Source: an uncultured Mesorhizobium sp. (lineage in GTDB: Bacteria; Pseudomonadota; Alphaproteobacteria; Rhizobiales; Rhizobiaceae). Taken from it: a stretch of 6,604 bases of DNA. How positions within the stretch are numbered: position 1 is the first letter of the stretch; the number at the start of each line of letters is the position of its first letter. Below the pieces are notes generated by a model. That model searched no databases. It saw only the letters and a program-made list of their open reading frames with translations, and was not told where the DNA came from. A program made the position numbers and the translations under genes. Of the stretch, positions 1-6,604 are shown piece by piece. The stretch is from positions 1 through 6,604 of the forward strand of contig CATMOC010000213.1 in NCBI GenBank assembly GCA_950071955.1. Reading direction: 5' to 3'.

Positions 1-1599
1 CGGTCGAGACGGCTCATCCTCGAAGACGAGATCGGGAATGTCGAACTCGTGGGCGACATCCACCTGCGTGACCGGAACCTCCACCGTATCGATGTCGGGT
101 TCGCCGAAATCGCCCCATATGGGCTGACGCGCGGCATGGCCAAGGGCGGCGGGTTCGGTCGGTCCCGGTTGCGGTGCCGGATTTGCACGAAGCGCGATCT
201 GCTCGGCTTCGGCCGCCAGCTCCGTTTCCAGCATGTGGCCGAGGTCGAAATCGTCATCCTGGAACGTATCGTCGCCGACGGCGACTTCCTGCTCGTCCGC
301 CTCGACCCGCTGTTCCGGCTCCATGCTTTCGAATGGTTCCACGGCCGGTGCCGCGGGGGCCGTCTCCACGGGCGCCGCAACCGGCATCCGGGGAGCGGCG
401 ACGCGACCGATGCTGAACCGGCTGGGCGCAACGGGAGAATGCCGGACCGATGCCTCCGCTTCCGCGGCCGGTTGCTCCGGCGCAGGGATAATGTTCGCCT
501 CGAGTTCGGGGGCTTCCGCCTCGGGCATGGGGGCCGCCGCGACGTAGCGCGGCCCCTCCCGGGACGTGGCCCAGGTACGGCGAACGTCGGGAGCCGATGC
601 CGCCGGCGGCTCGGACTTCACGACGTCGACGGGAGTTTGCTGGTCCGCGGCGGGCGCCGGACGACCCATCGCCATCAGGTCGGCGAACGGATCGGCGGAG
701 GGATCGAAAGCGGGCCGTGGCGAGGCTGCCACCGGAGCGGGGGCGAGGTCCGGCTCGGGTTCGGACCGCGGTGCGGGTGCCATGGCCACGGCTTCGGCTT
801 CGAGTTCGGCTTCGGATTCTTCCGGACGCACGACGTCGTGCGCGACAAATGTTTCAGCTTCGACCGGAACCTCGTCGACATACGAAACCGGGGCGTCTTG
901 CGGTTCGACAGTCAGATCCTCGTCGGCCAAGGCAAGGTCGTCGATTTCGTCGAGTGTGGAGAGATCGTCGCCAGCGACCGCCTTTTCAGGCTCCGGCCGC
1001 GGGTCCTCATGTTGGGCCCGACGGCGGGCGAACCAGTCCTTCGAGAAGGCTTCCAGGCGGTCGAGCGGATCGTCCCGGTCCTGCGGCTCCACGACATCCG
1101 CCGGCACGGCCTCCGGCTGCCCGGACGTGACCTCCCCCGCCGCGTCCATGGAAAGAAGAGCCTCCAGCTCGTCCTCGAGCGACTGGTCGCCGGAGGAAGA
1201 CCCGGTTTCGTGGCTGTTCGCCGGATGATCGACGACACGTAACGCCGGCCTGGCCGGCTGCGAGGTCATGATGGCCTCTCCGCGCGGCCGGACCTCGACG
1301 CTCGAATGTTCCGCCCTGGTCACCGCCGGATGATGGGGAGTGACCTCGGCGACGACGTGATCTTCGTCGATGAACATGTCCTCGTCGGGCCGAGTCGCCG
1401 GCGCATCCTTCATCGCGGCAGGTTCGGCATCGCCGAAGTCGCCGAGAAGTTCGCGTTCCAGATCGATGCCAAAATCATCCATGGCGCCGTCCTCCGACGA
1501 CTGGGAGGAAAGCCCCATGATCCGGGTCAGTTCCGCGAGAGGATCGCTCTCCCGGAAGTCGACCAGGGGTTTGGCTTTGAGTTGCTTCAGGTCTGCCAT
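1..1599 (-). CDS. Large acidic, probably disordered protein; N-terminal 533 residues of a likely SPOR-domain envelope protein (3' end outside window)
   Basis: Translating the minus strand from the ATG at 1599 gives 533 codons with no stop to base 1, so the C-terminus is missing. The visible part is rich in Glu, Asp, Ala and Pro, has few Lys, and I found no Cys, signal peptide or membrane segment; it looks like a long disordered acidic arm. It opens with MADLKQLKAKPLVDF, then SDPLAELTRIMG (18-29) and GIDLERELLGDF (44-55). A DP(L/F)xxL motif occurs at 19-24, 177-182 and 303-308. Acidic helical patches recur at 140-149 (SLEDELEALL) and about 448-468. The SPOR call rests on position and style: in Rhizobiales the gene after argS is usually a long acidic protein with a C-terminal SPOR (denuded-peptidoglycan-binding) domain. 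That domain would lie outside the window, so it is inferred. The start is preceded by GGGAAAAGG (1609-1601). An in-frame GTG at 1617 is the alternative, six codons upstream of an in-frame ATG, just after a TAG. Confidence 0.85.
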   Translation of the reverse strand, partial: MADLKQLKAKPLVDFRESDPLAELTRIMGLSSQSSEDGAMDDFGIDLERELLGDFGDAEPAAMKDAPATRPDEDMFIDEDHVVAEVTPHHPAVTRAEHSSVEVRPRGEAIMTSQPARPALRVVDHPANSHETGSSSGDQSLEDELEALLSMDAAGEVTSGQPEAVPADVVEPQDRDDPLDRLEAFSKDWFARRRAQHEDPRPEPEKAVAGDDLSTLDEIDDLALADEDLTVEPQDAPVSYVDEVPVEAETFVAHDVVRPEESEAELEAEAVAMAPAPRSEPEPDLAPAPVAASPRPAFDPSADPFADLMAMGRPAPAADQQTPVDVVKSEPPAASAPDVRRTWATSREGPRYVAAAPMPEAEAPELEANIIPAPEQPAAEAEASVRHSPVAPSRFSIGRVAAPRMPVAAPVETAPAAPAVEPFESMEPEQRVEADEQEVAVGDDTFQDDDFDLGHMLETELAAEAEQIALRANPAPQPGPTEPAALGHAARQPIWGDFGEPDIDTVEVPVTQVDVAHEFDIPDLVFEDEPSRP

Positions 1600-1701
1600 G
1601 CCTTTTCCCGCACTCACACTCTATCGGAACGCCGAGGCGTTGCGAACTTTTTCGCCGGTACCAGCGTAATGTGGGCAAATGGTGTCAGGCAGTTCCGGCC
1701 T
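1600..1701 (-). other. Spacer and leader between argS and the SPOR-type gene, with two small hairpins
   Basis: These 102 nt separate the argS stop from the next ATG, long enough for the downstream gene to have its own start signals. Two adjacent inverted repeats can be seen: AACGCCGAGGCGTT at 1628-1641 (5-6 bp stem) and GCGAACTTTTTCGC at 1642-1655 (5 bp stem). Read on the minus strand they fall inside the leader. Neither is followed by a U-tract in the minus direction, so neither is a convincing terminator. I see no strong -35/-10 pair. Co-transcription with argS remains the simplest reading. Confidence 0.4.
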
Positions 1702-3459
1702 TCAGCGCATCTCCTCGGGCGCATCCGTGCCCAACAAAGTCAGGCCCGACCTAAGAACATCCAGAACCGCCTGCACCAGCCCAAGTCTGGCTCTGGTCAA
1801 TACTGGATCGTTAACCTTAAGAAAGCGTAAGTCCGAATTGTCGGTGCCGCGATTCCACAAGGCATGGAAGGCGCTGGCCACGTCGTAGAGGTAAAATGCG
1901 ATCCGGTGCGGCTCGTGGGCGAGCGCGGCACCCTCGATCAGGCGGGGGTATTCGGCAAGCTTCTTGACCATCGCGATCTCTGCTTCATCGGAGAGATTCG
2001 ACGCCGCCGCACCAAGTGTCTCGCGGTCGAACGTCTCGCCGCCCAGCTGTTCGGCCGCCTGGCGGAAGACCGAGTGGCAGCGGGCCGTCGCGTACTGGAC
2101 GTAGAAGACCGGATTGTCCTTCGACTGCTCCGTGACTTTAGCGAAATCGAAGTCGAGGGGCGCGTCGTTCTTGCGGTAGAGCATCATGAATCGGATCGGG
2201 TCCCGCCCGACCTCGTCGACCACATCGCGCAGTGTCACGAACTCGCCCGACCGCTTCGACATGCGCACCGGCTCGCCGTTGCGGTAGAGCTTCACGAGCT
2301 GGCAGAGCAGGACCGCGACCTTGAGATCGCCGCCCGAGAGAGCCTTCGCAAGCGCCTCGAGACGCTTCACATAGCCGCCGTGGTCGGCGCCCAGGACGAA
2401 GATCAGCTCCTCGAAGCCTCGTTCGTACTTGTCCTTCATGTATGCCACGTCGGCGGCGAAATAGGTGAAGGTGCCGTCCGACTTGACGAGCGGCCGGTCG
2501 ATGTCGTCGCCGACCTCGGTGGAACGGAAGAGCGTCTGCTCGCGGTCTTCCCAGTCTTCCGGCTTCTGGCCCTTGGGTGGGGGAAGCTTGCCCTTGTAGA
2601 CATGGCCGCTGAGCGTGAGGTCGGTGATCGCGGAGCGGATCTTGCCGCCATTGCCCGCGTGGAGGCTGCGCTCGGAGAAGAAGACGTCGTGCCGGACGTT
2701 GAGCGCGGCGAGGTCGGCGCGGATCATCTCCATCATGGCATCGATGGTGGCGTCCCGGATGATGGCCAGGGCCTTCTCCTCGGACATTCCGAGCAGCCCG
2801 GAGCCGTACTCGTCCAGCAGGGCTTTGGCGACCGGCTTGAGATACTCGCCCGGATAGAGGCCAGCCGGGATCTCGCCGATGTTCTCGCCGAGGGCTTCGC
2901 GATAGCGCAGCATCACCGACCGGCCGAGCACGTCGATCTGCGAGCCGGCGTCGTTGATGTAGTATTCCTTGGTCACCTCGTAGCCCGCGAAGGCCAGTAG
3001 GTTGGCGAGCGTGTCGCCCACCACGGCGCCGCGGCAATGGCCGACATGCATTGGACCGGTGGGGTTGGCCGAGACGTATTCCACGTTGACCTTGCGCCCC
3101 TGCCCGATGGTCGAGCGTCCGTAGGCGTGGCCCGCGGACAGGATCTCCCGGAGCCGCGCCTGCCAGAAAGCGTCGTCCAGCGACAGGTTTATGAAGCCCG
3201 GACCAGCGATCTCGACGCGCGCGACCTCGGGTTCCTGCTGCAGCCGTTCAGCGATCTTCTGCGCCAGCGCGCGCGGGTTCTCCCCCACCGCCTTGGACAG
3301 GACCATGGCCGCGTTGGTGGCGAGATCGCCGTGCGCGGCGTCGCGCGGCGGCTCGACGGTGATGCGCGAGAGATTGAGGTCGGAGCCGTCGACGGTCTTA
3401 AGGCCGATCGACAGGATGGCTGCGCTGATCCGATCGTGGAAATCGGCGAAAATGTTCAT
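1702..3459 (-). CDS. argS: Arginyl-tRNA synthetase (ArgRS, class I)
   Basis: ArgRS charges tRNA-Arg with arginine using ATP in the cytoplasm (EC 6.1.1.19). The product is 585 residues, normal for the family. Domains in order: the N-terminal Add-1 (Arg_tRNA_synt_N) domain at about 1-90, with GDLATNAAM at 44-52; the class I catalytic core with [12 protein letters not shown] at 130-141, where HVGH is the HIGH signature; the KMSKS-type loop, here MSKRSG, at 400-405; and a C-terminal DALR anticodon-binding domain from about 449, with YVQYATAR at 453-460 and a helical end closing in APEEMR. The frame stays open 28 codons further upstream, but [11 protein letters not shown] matches the usual ArgRS N-terminus, and AGAAGG (3471-3466) sits 6 nt before that ATG, so I start at 3459. 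It lies 58 nt after dgt on the same strand, probably in one transcript. No key residue is missing. Confidence 0.97.
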   Translation of the reverse strand: MNIFADFHDRISAAILSIGLKTVDGSDLNLSRITVEPPRDAAHGDLATNAAMVLSKAVGENPRALAQKIAERLQQEPEVARVEIAGPGFINLSLDDAFWQARLREILSAGHAYGRSTIGQGRKVNVEYVSANPTGPMHVGHCRGAVVGDTLANLLAFAGYEVTKEYYINDAGSQIDVLGRSVMLRYREALGENIGEIPAGLYPGEYLKPVAKALLDEYGSGLLGMSEEKALAIIRDATIDAMMEMIRADLAALNVRHDVFFSERSLHAGNGGKIRSAITDLTLSGHVYKGKLPPPKGQKPEDWEDREQTLFRSTEVGDDIDRPLVKSDGTFTYFAADVAYMKDKYERGFEELIFVLGADHGGYVKRLEALAKALSGGDLKVAVLLCQLVKLYRNGEPVRMSKRSGEFVTLRDVVDEVGRDPIRFMMLYRKNDAPLDFDFAKVTEQSKDNPVFYVQYATARCHSVFRQAAEQLGGETFDRETLGAAASNLSDEAEIAMVKKLAEYPRLIEGAALAHEPHRIAFYLYDVASAFHALWNRGTDNSDLRFLKVNDPVLTRARLGLVQAVLDVLRSGLTLLGTDAPEEMR

Positions 3460-3517
3460 TGTTCGCCTTCTGGCTTGGAAGAGTTTGGGGCTGCCCCCGG
3501 GACGCCGCGCGCTCCGC

Positions 3518-4738
3518 CTATCCGATATCGGGCGAGCGGTCAAACAGGCGCCGGTGTTCCTTCAGCGCGTAGCTGTCCGTCATGCCGGCGAGGAAATCGG
3601 CGACGTGCCGCGCCCTTACTTCCGGCCCGGCGCGTTCGAGCACGCCGCGCCAGCCCTCGGGCATCAATTTCGGGTCGGCGAAATAGGCATCGAACAATTG
3701 CTCGACCACCTTCTCCGCCCCGGCGCGGACCGCCATGACCTCGGGATGGCGATAGAGATTGGCGTAGAGGAAGGCCTTGAGGTCTCTCTCCTTCTCGCGC
3801 ATTGCCACCGAGAAGCCCACCATGGCCCGGCCCGCCGCCCGGACAGCTTCGGGGGAGCCGGGCCGTTCCTCGGCGATGCGGCACTGCGCCTCGGTGATGA
3901 CGTCCTCGACCATCGCGGTGATCTGGCGCCGCATCAGTTCGTGGCCCGTCCGCACCGGGTCCAGATCCGGATAGCGGTCGCGGACGGAGGCGAGGATCGA
4001 GCCGGCCAGCGGCGCGTCCTCCAGCATCGGCAGGGTCAGCAGGCCCGAGCGCAGACCGTCGTCGATGTCGTGCGCGTCGTAGGCGATATCGTCGGCGATC
4101 GCCGCCGACTGCGCCTCGAGCGAGGCATAGCTCGCGAGTTCGAGCGGAAACAGCGCGTCGAAGTCCCGGATCGACTTGCGTAGGGGGCAGTCCAGTCCCT
4201 CCCCGTCCGCATCGGTCAGCGGCCCGTTGTGCTTCACGAGGCCTTCGAGCGTCTCCCACACCAGATTGAGACCGTCGAACTCGGCGTAGCGTCGTTCCAG
4301 CTTGGTGACGACCCGCAGCGACTGTTCGTTGTGATCGAAACCGCCCCACGCCGCCATCTTGCGGTCCAGCGCATCCTCGCCCGTGTGGCCGAACGGGGTG
4401 TGGCCGAAATCGTGGACGAGGGCCACGGCCTCGGCCAGATCCTCGTCGAGGCGAAGCGCCCTGGCCAGAGCGCGTGCGATCTGCGCCACCTCGATCGAAT
4501 GCGTCAGCCGGGTGCGGTAGTGATCCGCCTCATGCGCTATGAAGACCTGCGTCTTGTGCTTGAGGCGCCGGAAGGCGGTGGAATGGATGATCCGGTCGCG
4601 GTCGCGCTGGAATGGCGTGCGCGTGGCGCTTTCCGGCTCAGGATAGAAGCGGCCGCGGGTCCTTGCCGGATCGCAGGCATAGGGAGCGCGCGGCCTGTAG
4701 CCGAAACCGATGTCCCCGAGTTCCCCTTGCGATCCCAT
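3518..4738 (-). CDS. dgt: Deoxyguanosinetriphosphate triphosphohydrolase-like protein (HD-domain dNTPase)
   Basis: The dGTPase family hydrolyses dNTPs to the deoxynucleoside and triphosphate (EC 3.1.5.1 or the broader dNTPase type), helping set dNTP pools. The 406-residue product shows the family N-terminus [13 protein letters not shown] (about 22-34) and the block [20 protein letters not shown] (43-62). The HD metal site is complete: H80 in [12 protein letters not shown]109-D110 in [12 protein letters not shown] with H113 and H118 following, and the distal Asp in [10 protein letters not shown] (D216/D217). The C-terminal [14 protein letters not shown] is also typical. The start at 4738 ([13 protein letters not shown]) fits homologues. 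A TTG start 20 codons upstream would overlap the divergent promoter and adds residues that look unlike the family. The ribosome site is weak (GGTGGGAG just before the ATG). It is the first gene of the minus-strand group, with argS 58 nt behind. Whether it prefers dGTP or acts on all dNTPs cannot be read from sequence. Confidence 0.95.
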   Translation of the reverse strand: MGSQGELGDIGFGYRPRAPYACDPARTRGRFYPEPESATRTPFQRDRDRIIHSTAFRRLKHKTQVFIAHEADHYRTRLTHSIEVAQIARALARALRLDEDLAEAVALVHDFGHTPFGHTGEDALDRKMAAWGGFDHNEQSLRVVTKLERRYAEFDGLNLVWETLEGLVKHNGPLTDADGEGLDCPLRKSIRDFDALFPLELASYASLEAQSAAIADDIAYDAHDIDDGLRSGLLTLPMLEDAPLAGSILASVRDRYPDLDPVRTGHELMRRQITAMVEDVITEAQCRIAEERPGSPEAVRAAGRAMVGFSVAMREKERDLKAFLYANLYRHPEVMAVRAGAEKVVEQLFDAYFADPKLMPEGWRGVLERAGPEVRARHVADFLAGMTDSYALKEHRRLFDRSPDIG

Positions 4739-4807
4739 GCTCCCACCGGTTGACTTGGCCCTAGCCGCTTCATACCTATCGGTGAATTGCAATTGCAAGG
4801 TGACGCT
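4739..4807. promoter_or_regulatory. Compact divergent promoter region between dgt and erpA
   Basis: Only 69 bp separate the two divergent start codons, so both promoters must overlap or extend into coding sequence. For erpA, TTGACT (4750-4755) is a good -35, but the element 17 bp on, TACCTA (4773-4778), is a poor -10. For dgt, TTGCAA (4798-4793) and TATGAA (4774-4769) are 18 bp apart on the minus strand. A perfect 12-bp palindrome, TTGCAATTGCAA (4787-4798), lies next to the erpA ribosome site AAGG (4797-4800, 7 nt before the ATG) and could be a repressor site. The promoter boxes are read by eye and not certain; that the region must hold both promoters is the stronger claim. Confidence 0.5.
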
Positions 4808-5158
4808 ATGGGCACGGACGCCAAGACGACGATGAAAGGCGTGGAACTGACCGAGGCGGCGGCAAAGCGCATTGCCGCGATCGTCGCCGGCGAACCGGGC
4901 AAGACCGCGCTGCGCGTATCCGTCGAAGGCGGCGGCTGTTCCGGCTTTTCCTACAAGTTCGACCTCGTCGGCGACCGCAATGCGGACGACAACGCGATCG
5001 AGCGCGACGGCGCCACCGTGCTCGTCGACGATATCTCCCTCGTCTACATGGGCGGCTCGGTGATCGACTTCGTCGATGACCTCATCGGCCAGTCCTTCCA
5101 GATCAGGAACCCCAACGCGGTCGCTTCCTGCGGTTGCGGGACGAGTTTCTCCGTCTGA
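4808..5158 (+). CDS. erpA: A-type iron-sulfur cluster carrier/insertion protein (HesB/IscA/ErpA family)
   Basis: A-type carriers accept Fe-S clusters from the scaffold and pass them to target apoproteins in the cytoplasm. The product is 116 residues, usual for the family. All three cluster-ligand cysteines are present: C44 in [12 protein letters not shown] (40-51) and C108/C110 in the C-terminal [30 protein letters not shown] (81-99) is the conserved central stretch. The ATG at 4808 is preceded by AAGGTGA (4797-4803) at good spacing; a TTG seven codons earlier would start inside the palindrome and is less likely. In rhizobia this gene is usually annotated erpA and sits beside dgt as here. IscA or SufA cannot be excluded by motif alone, since all share the three cysteines; the missing suf/isc neighbours and the context favour ErpA. 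No promoter-proximal iron box of the RirA/Irr type was recognised. Confidence 0.93.
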   Translation: MGTDAKTTMKGVELTEAAAKRIAAIVAGEPGKTALRVSVEGGGCSGFSYKFDLVGDRNADDNAIERDGATVLVDDISLVYMGGSVIDFVDDLIGQSFQIRNPNAVASCGCGTSFSV

Positions 5159-5277
5159 GCGGCGCCGGAACCGGCTTCTCTATCCCAGCCAAATCGAGGA
5201 CCGTTGCGCGCGCACCGTCCGCTCGGCCGGAAGCTCCTGCGACCGTCTGAACAGGCGGCGGCGGGAATCGCGGCATG

Positions 5278-5316
5278 CGGGTGCGGGCCGTTCTTACCAC
5301 CGTGCACCCGGTTTTT
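5278..5316 (+). terminator. Probable Rho-independent terminator downstream of erpA
   Basis: CGGGTGC (5278-5284) pairs perfectly with GCACCCG (5304-5310), and a G-T pair extends the stem to 8 bp. The loop is about 17 nt. After one G comes TTTTT (5312-5316). A GC-rich stem followed by a T-run on the plus strand fits intrinsic termination of the erpA transcript about 120 nt after its stop codon. The large loop and short T-run make it weaker than a textbook case. It could instead close a small RNA or the erpA 3' UTR. Confidence 0.5.
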
Positions 5317-5410
5317 GCCGCAAGTCACTGAAATCCGTTTCATATTGGCACAAGGTTGAGCACAATCGATCGATTTTGCCGCTGGATTCGTGCGCCGGAA
5401 TTCCGTATGG

Positions 5411-5426
5411 TTAACGTCAGGTAAAC
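5411..5426 (+). promoter_or_regulatory. CtrA-like binding site upstream of the LysM/FecR gene
   Basis: TTAACGTCAGGTAAAC reads as TTAA-N7-TAAAC, one mismatch from the CtrA consensus TTAA-N7-TTAAC of alphaproteobacteria. It ends 53 nt before the proposed TTG start at 5480. A GANTC (CcrM methylation) site lies at 5385-5389, 21 nt upstream. Both are short motifs that can occur by chance, so this is a suggestion that the downstream envelope gene is cell-cycle controlled. Confidence 0.3.
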
Positions 5427-5479
5427 CTTGAAAGGGCGGGCAGTCCCGGCGAGATCGCTACTGTTTGGGGTGTGGGAAA

Positions 5480-6604
5480 TTGGCGATCGGCATTGCGACC
5501 AGAGACCCATCGAGATGGCGTAGCCTGCTGCGCTGCATGACGGTAGCGGCGCCGTTCCTTTCGCTGATTGCCCCCCAGCACGCGACTGCGCAAGGTACGG
5601 CGGAAGCCATAAAATCGGTCGCGGCGAGCGACGAGTACATCCGGGTGCGGCTGGAACCCGGCGTCGGCATCCGTTCCCTGGCCGAAAAATATCTCGACAA
5701 TCCCGACCTATGGCCGATCATCCTGCGCGCCAACGGGTTCGATGACATCACCGAACTGTCGGAGGGACAGGAACTGCTCCTGCCCGGCAACCAGGTGCGT
5801 CTGGCGGCCACCGCGCTCGATGCGTCGCTGGGCGAGATCCAGCGGGCCAACGAGGCCGGAGCGCAGCTCTTCGCGCCGATCCTGATCCGCAATGCGATCA
5901 GGTTCCGCGACGAGGCCGTGGTCGAGAACCTCAATGGCGTCTATGCCGAGAGCATCCAGCTGTCTTCGAAGTCGATCGGCCAGGCCGAATCGGCGCGCAC
6001 CCACAGCGAGAAGCAACGCGACGTGGAAGCCGAGGCGCGGCTCAGCGACCGGCAAGGCTGGGTCGAGGGCCAGAAAACCATCGAGAACGGCTGGACCGAA
6101 CGGGACCTCAACGCCATCCTGAACGAGCAAGAGAAGCTGCGCACGCTGTCGCGCTCGACCGCGCAGGTCGTGTTCCGGGATGCGAGCCGGCTGCGCCTCA
6201 ACGCCAACTCACAGGCTGTCATCCAGCGAATGCGAGTCGATCCGCTCAAGCGCCGCGAGGAGGCCAAGATCAGCCTGGTCGAAGGCGATTTCTACGCCTT
6301 GCTCGCGACCGAGAGCGACCGCAACCAGCTCGAGGTGAGCCTGCCCAACGTCGACGCCAAAATCGATTCGGGCAGCTTCTGGGTCAGCCAGGATGCGGAG
6401 GGAGCGAAGTTTTCCAACTACGACGTCAAGCCGGTGTCGATCCAGGCCGGCGACAAGACGCTTGTGCTCGGCCGCAACGAAGGCGCCGTGGTGAGCAACG
6501 GCGCCGCACCGGAGGAGAAGGTCGACGTCTTCGGCCGCATCACGCTCAAGGCGCCCGAGGACGGCGGCCTGCCGCTGCATATGCTCGGCACTGTACGCTT
6601 CGAT
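5480..6604 (+). CDS. Secreted LysM and FecR domain protein, probably periplasmic or cell-wall associated (3' end outside window)
   Basis: The frame is open from just after a TGA at 5429-5431 to the window end, giving 375 residues from the TTG at 5480. That start has a G-rich ribosome site (GGGGTGTGGG, 5467-5476 region) and yields a signal peptide: basic n-region (R8 to R18), hydrophobic stretch (about 20-31), probable cleavage after ATA near residue 38. The first in-frame ATG (5537) would lose the basic part. Then follow a LysM-like domain at about 52-104 (SLAEKYLDNPDLWPIILRAN at 66-85, ELSEGQELLLPGNQV at 92-106), a charged helical linker (about 115-205), and a FecR-type beta domain at about 210-340 (TLSRSTAQVVFRDASRLRLN at 222-241, ISLVEGDFYALLAT at 264-277). 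LysM binds peptidoglycan; FecR domains outside sigma/anti-sigma systems are structural or sensory beta folds. No transmembrane helix or sigma-factor gene is visible, so classical FecR signalling is not supported. The native partner or role is unknown. Confidence 0.85.
   Translation, partial: MAIGIATRDPSRWRSLLRCMTVAAPFLSLIAPQHATAQGTAEAIKSVAASDEYIRVRLEPGVGIRSLAEKYLDNPDLWPIILRANGFDDITELSEGQELLLPGNQVRLAATALDASLGEIQRANEAGAQLFAPILIRNAIRFRDEAVVENLNGVYAESIQLSSKSIGQAESARTHSEKQRDVEAEARLSDRQGWVEGQKTIENGWTERDLNAILNEQEKLRTLSRSTAQVVFRDASRLRLNANSQAVIQRMRVDPLKRREEAKISLVEGDFYALLATESDRNQLEVSLPNVDAKIDSGSFWVSQDAEGAKFSNYDVKPVSIQAGDKTLVLGRNEGAVVSNGAAPEEKVDVFGRITLKAPEDGGLPLHMLGTVRFD

Larger units (their letters stand above)
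5159..5479. other. 321-nt intergenic region between erpA and the LysM/FecR gene
   Basis: I found no convincing gene on either strand; the short open frames here lack family features and good ribosome sites. Just after erpA there is GCCGGAACCGGC (5164-5175), too tight for a good hairpin and followed only by a C/T run. The region also holds a stronger terminator-like hairpin (5278-5316), GANTC sites at 5265-5269 and 5385-5389, and a CtrA-like site at 5411-5426. From about 5320 to 5430 it is clearly more AT-rich than its surroundings, as expected for promoter DNA of the downstream gene. No clear sigma-70 pair was found. Confidence 0.6.

Noticed and set aside
49..1242. 397-codon plus-strand open frame opposite the SPOR-type gene
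   Set aside because: Its product is Arg/Gly-rich low-complexity sequence with no family features, the usual antisense shadow of a high-GC gene. The minus-strand frame is open over all 1599 bases and starts with family-like motifs.
1864..3000. 378-codon plus-strand open frame inside argS
   Set aside because: It lies wholly opposite argS, whose HVGH and MSKR motifs are intact; the antisense product shows no recognisable domain.
2138..3037. 299-codon minus-strand frame overlapping argS in another frame
   Set aside because: It is an out-of-frame Arg-rich reading of argS itself.
3460..3517. GGGG-CAG-CCCC hairpin in the dgt-argS spacer as a terminator
   Set aside because: The stem is only 4 bp and no T-run follows on the minus strand, so read-through from dgt into argS is more likely.
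3191..4183. 330-codon plus-strand frame spanning the argS/dgt junction
   Set aside because: It is antisense to two clearly identified genes and has no conserved motif or ribosome site of note.
4739..4798. N-terminal extension of dgt to a TTG at 4798
   Set aside because: It would run through the divergent promoter gap and add 20 residues unlike the family; the ATG at 4738 fits homologues.
5345..5362. Sigma-54-like site TTGGCAC-AAGG-TTGAGC before the LysM/FecR gene
   Set aside because: The GG-to-GC spacing is 11 rather than the required 10 and the -12 element is poor.
5531..5540. Lipoprotein signal (Cys at residue 19 of the LysM/FecR protein)
   Set aside because: The Cys follows LLR, not a lipobox, and precedes the hydrophobic stretch rather than ending it.
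5708..6580. Minus-strand frames opposite the LysM/FecR gene
   Set aside because: They are shadows; the plus-strand frame is open throughout and gives a coherent signal peptide-LysM-FecR order.

Overview
The window comes from a high-GC alphaproteobacterium, most likely of the order Hyphomicrobiales (Rhizobiales). The evidence is gene order plus protein style. On the minus strand lie dGTPase (dgt), arginyl-tRNA synthetase (argS) and a very acidic, Ala/Pro-rich protein in the position where these bacteria carry a SPOR-domain protein. Diverging from them is an ErpA-type iron-sulfur carrier. From memory, this block in rhizobia continues into nagZ, scpA/scpB and tat genes. None of those is visible here, and I cannot name a genus.

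Layout. Minus strand, reading right to left: dgt (4738 to 3518), a 58-nt spacer, argS (3459 to 1702), a 102-nt spacer, then a 533-codon open frame (1599 to 1) that leaves the window without a stop. Plus strand: a 69-bp divergent promoter gap (4739-4807), erpA (4808-5158), a 321-nt gap (5159-5479), and a LysM/FecR-domain envelope protein (5480 to beyond 6604). The gap holds a terminator-like hairpin, two GANTC sites and a CtrA-like site. The 1-1599 and 5480-6604 genes are both cut by the window edge, and both were found by direct translation.

How the genes relate. dgt (dNTP breakdown), argS (tRNA charging) and erpA (Fe-S delivery) are housekeeping genes with clear catalytic or ligand motifs. 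The SPOR-type protein and the LysM/FecR protein are candidate envelope factors, one on each side of the core. I see no mobile element, CRISPR array, tRNA or rRNA.

The most interesting parts are the non-enzymatic ones: a repeated DP(L/F)xxL motif in the acidic SPOR-type protein, and the LysM/FecR protein that starts at TTG behind a possible cell-cycle (CtrA/CcrM) control region. I see no clear sign of an entirely new system.
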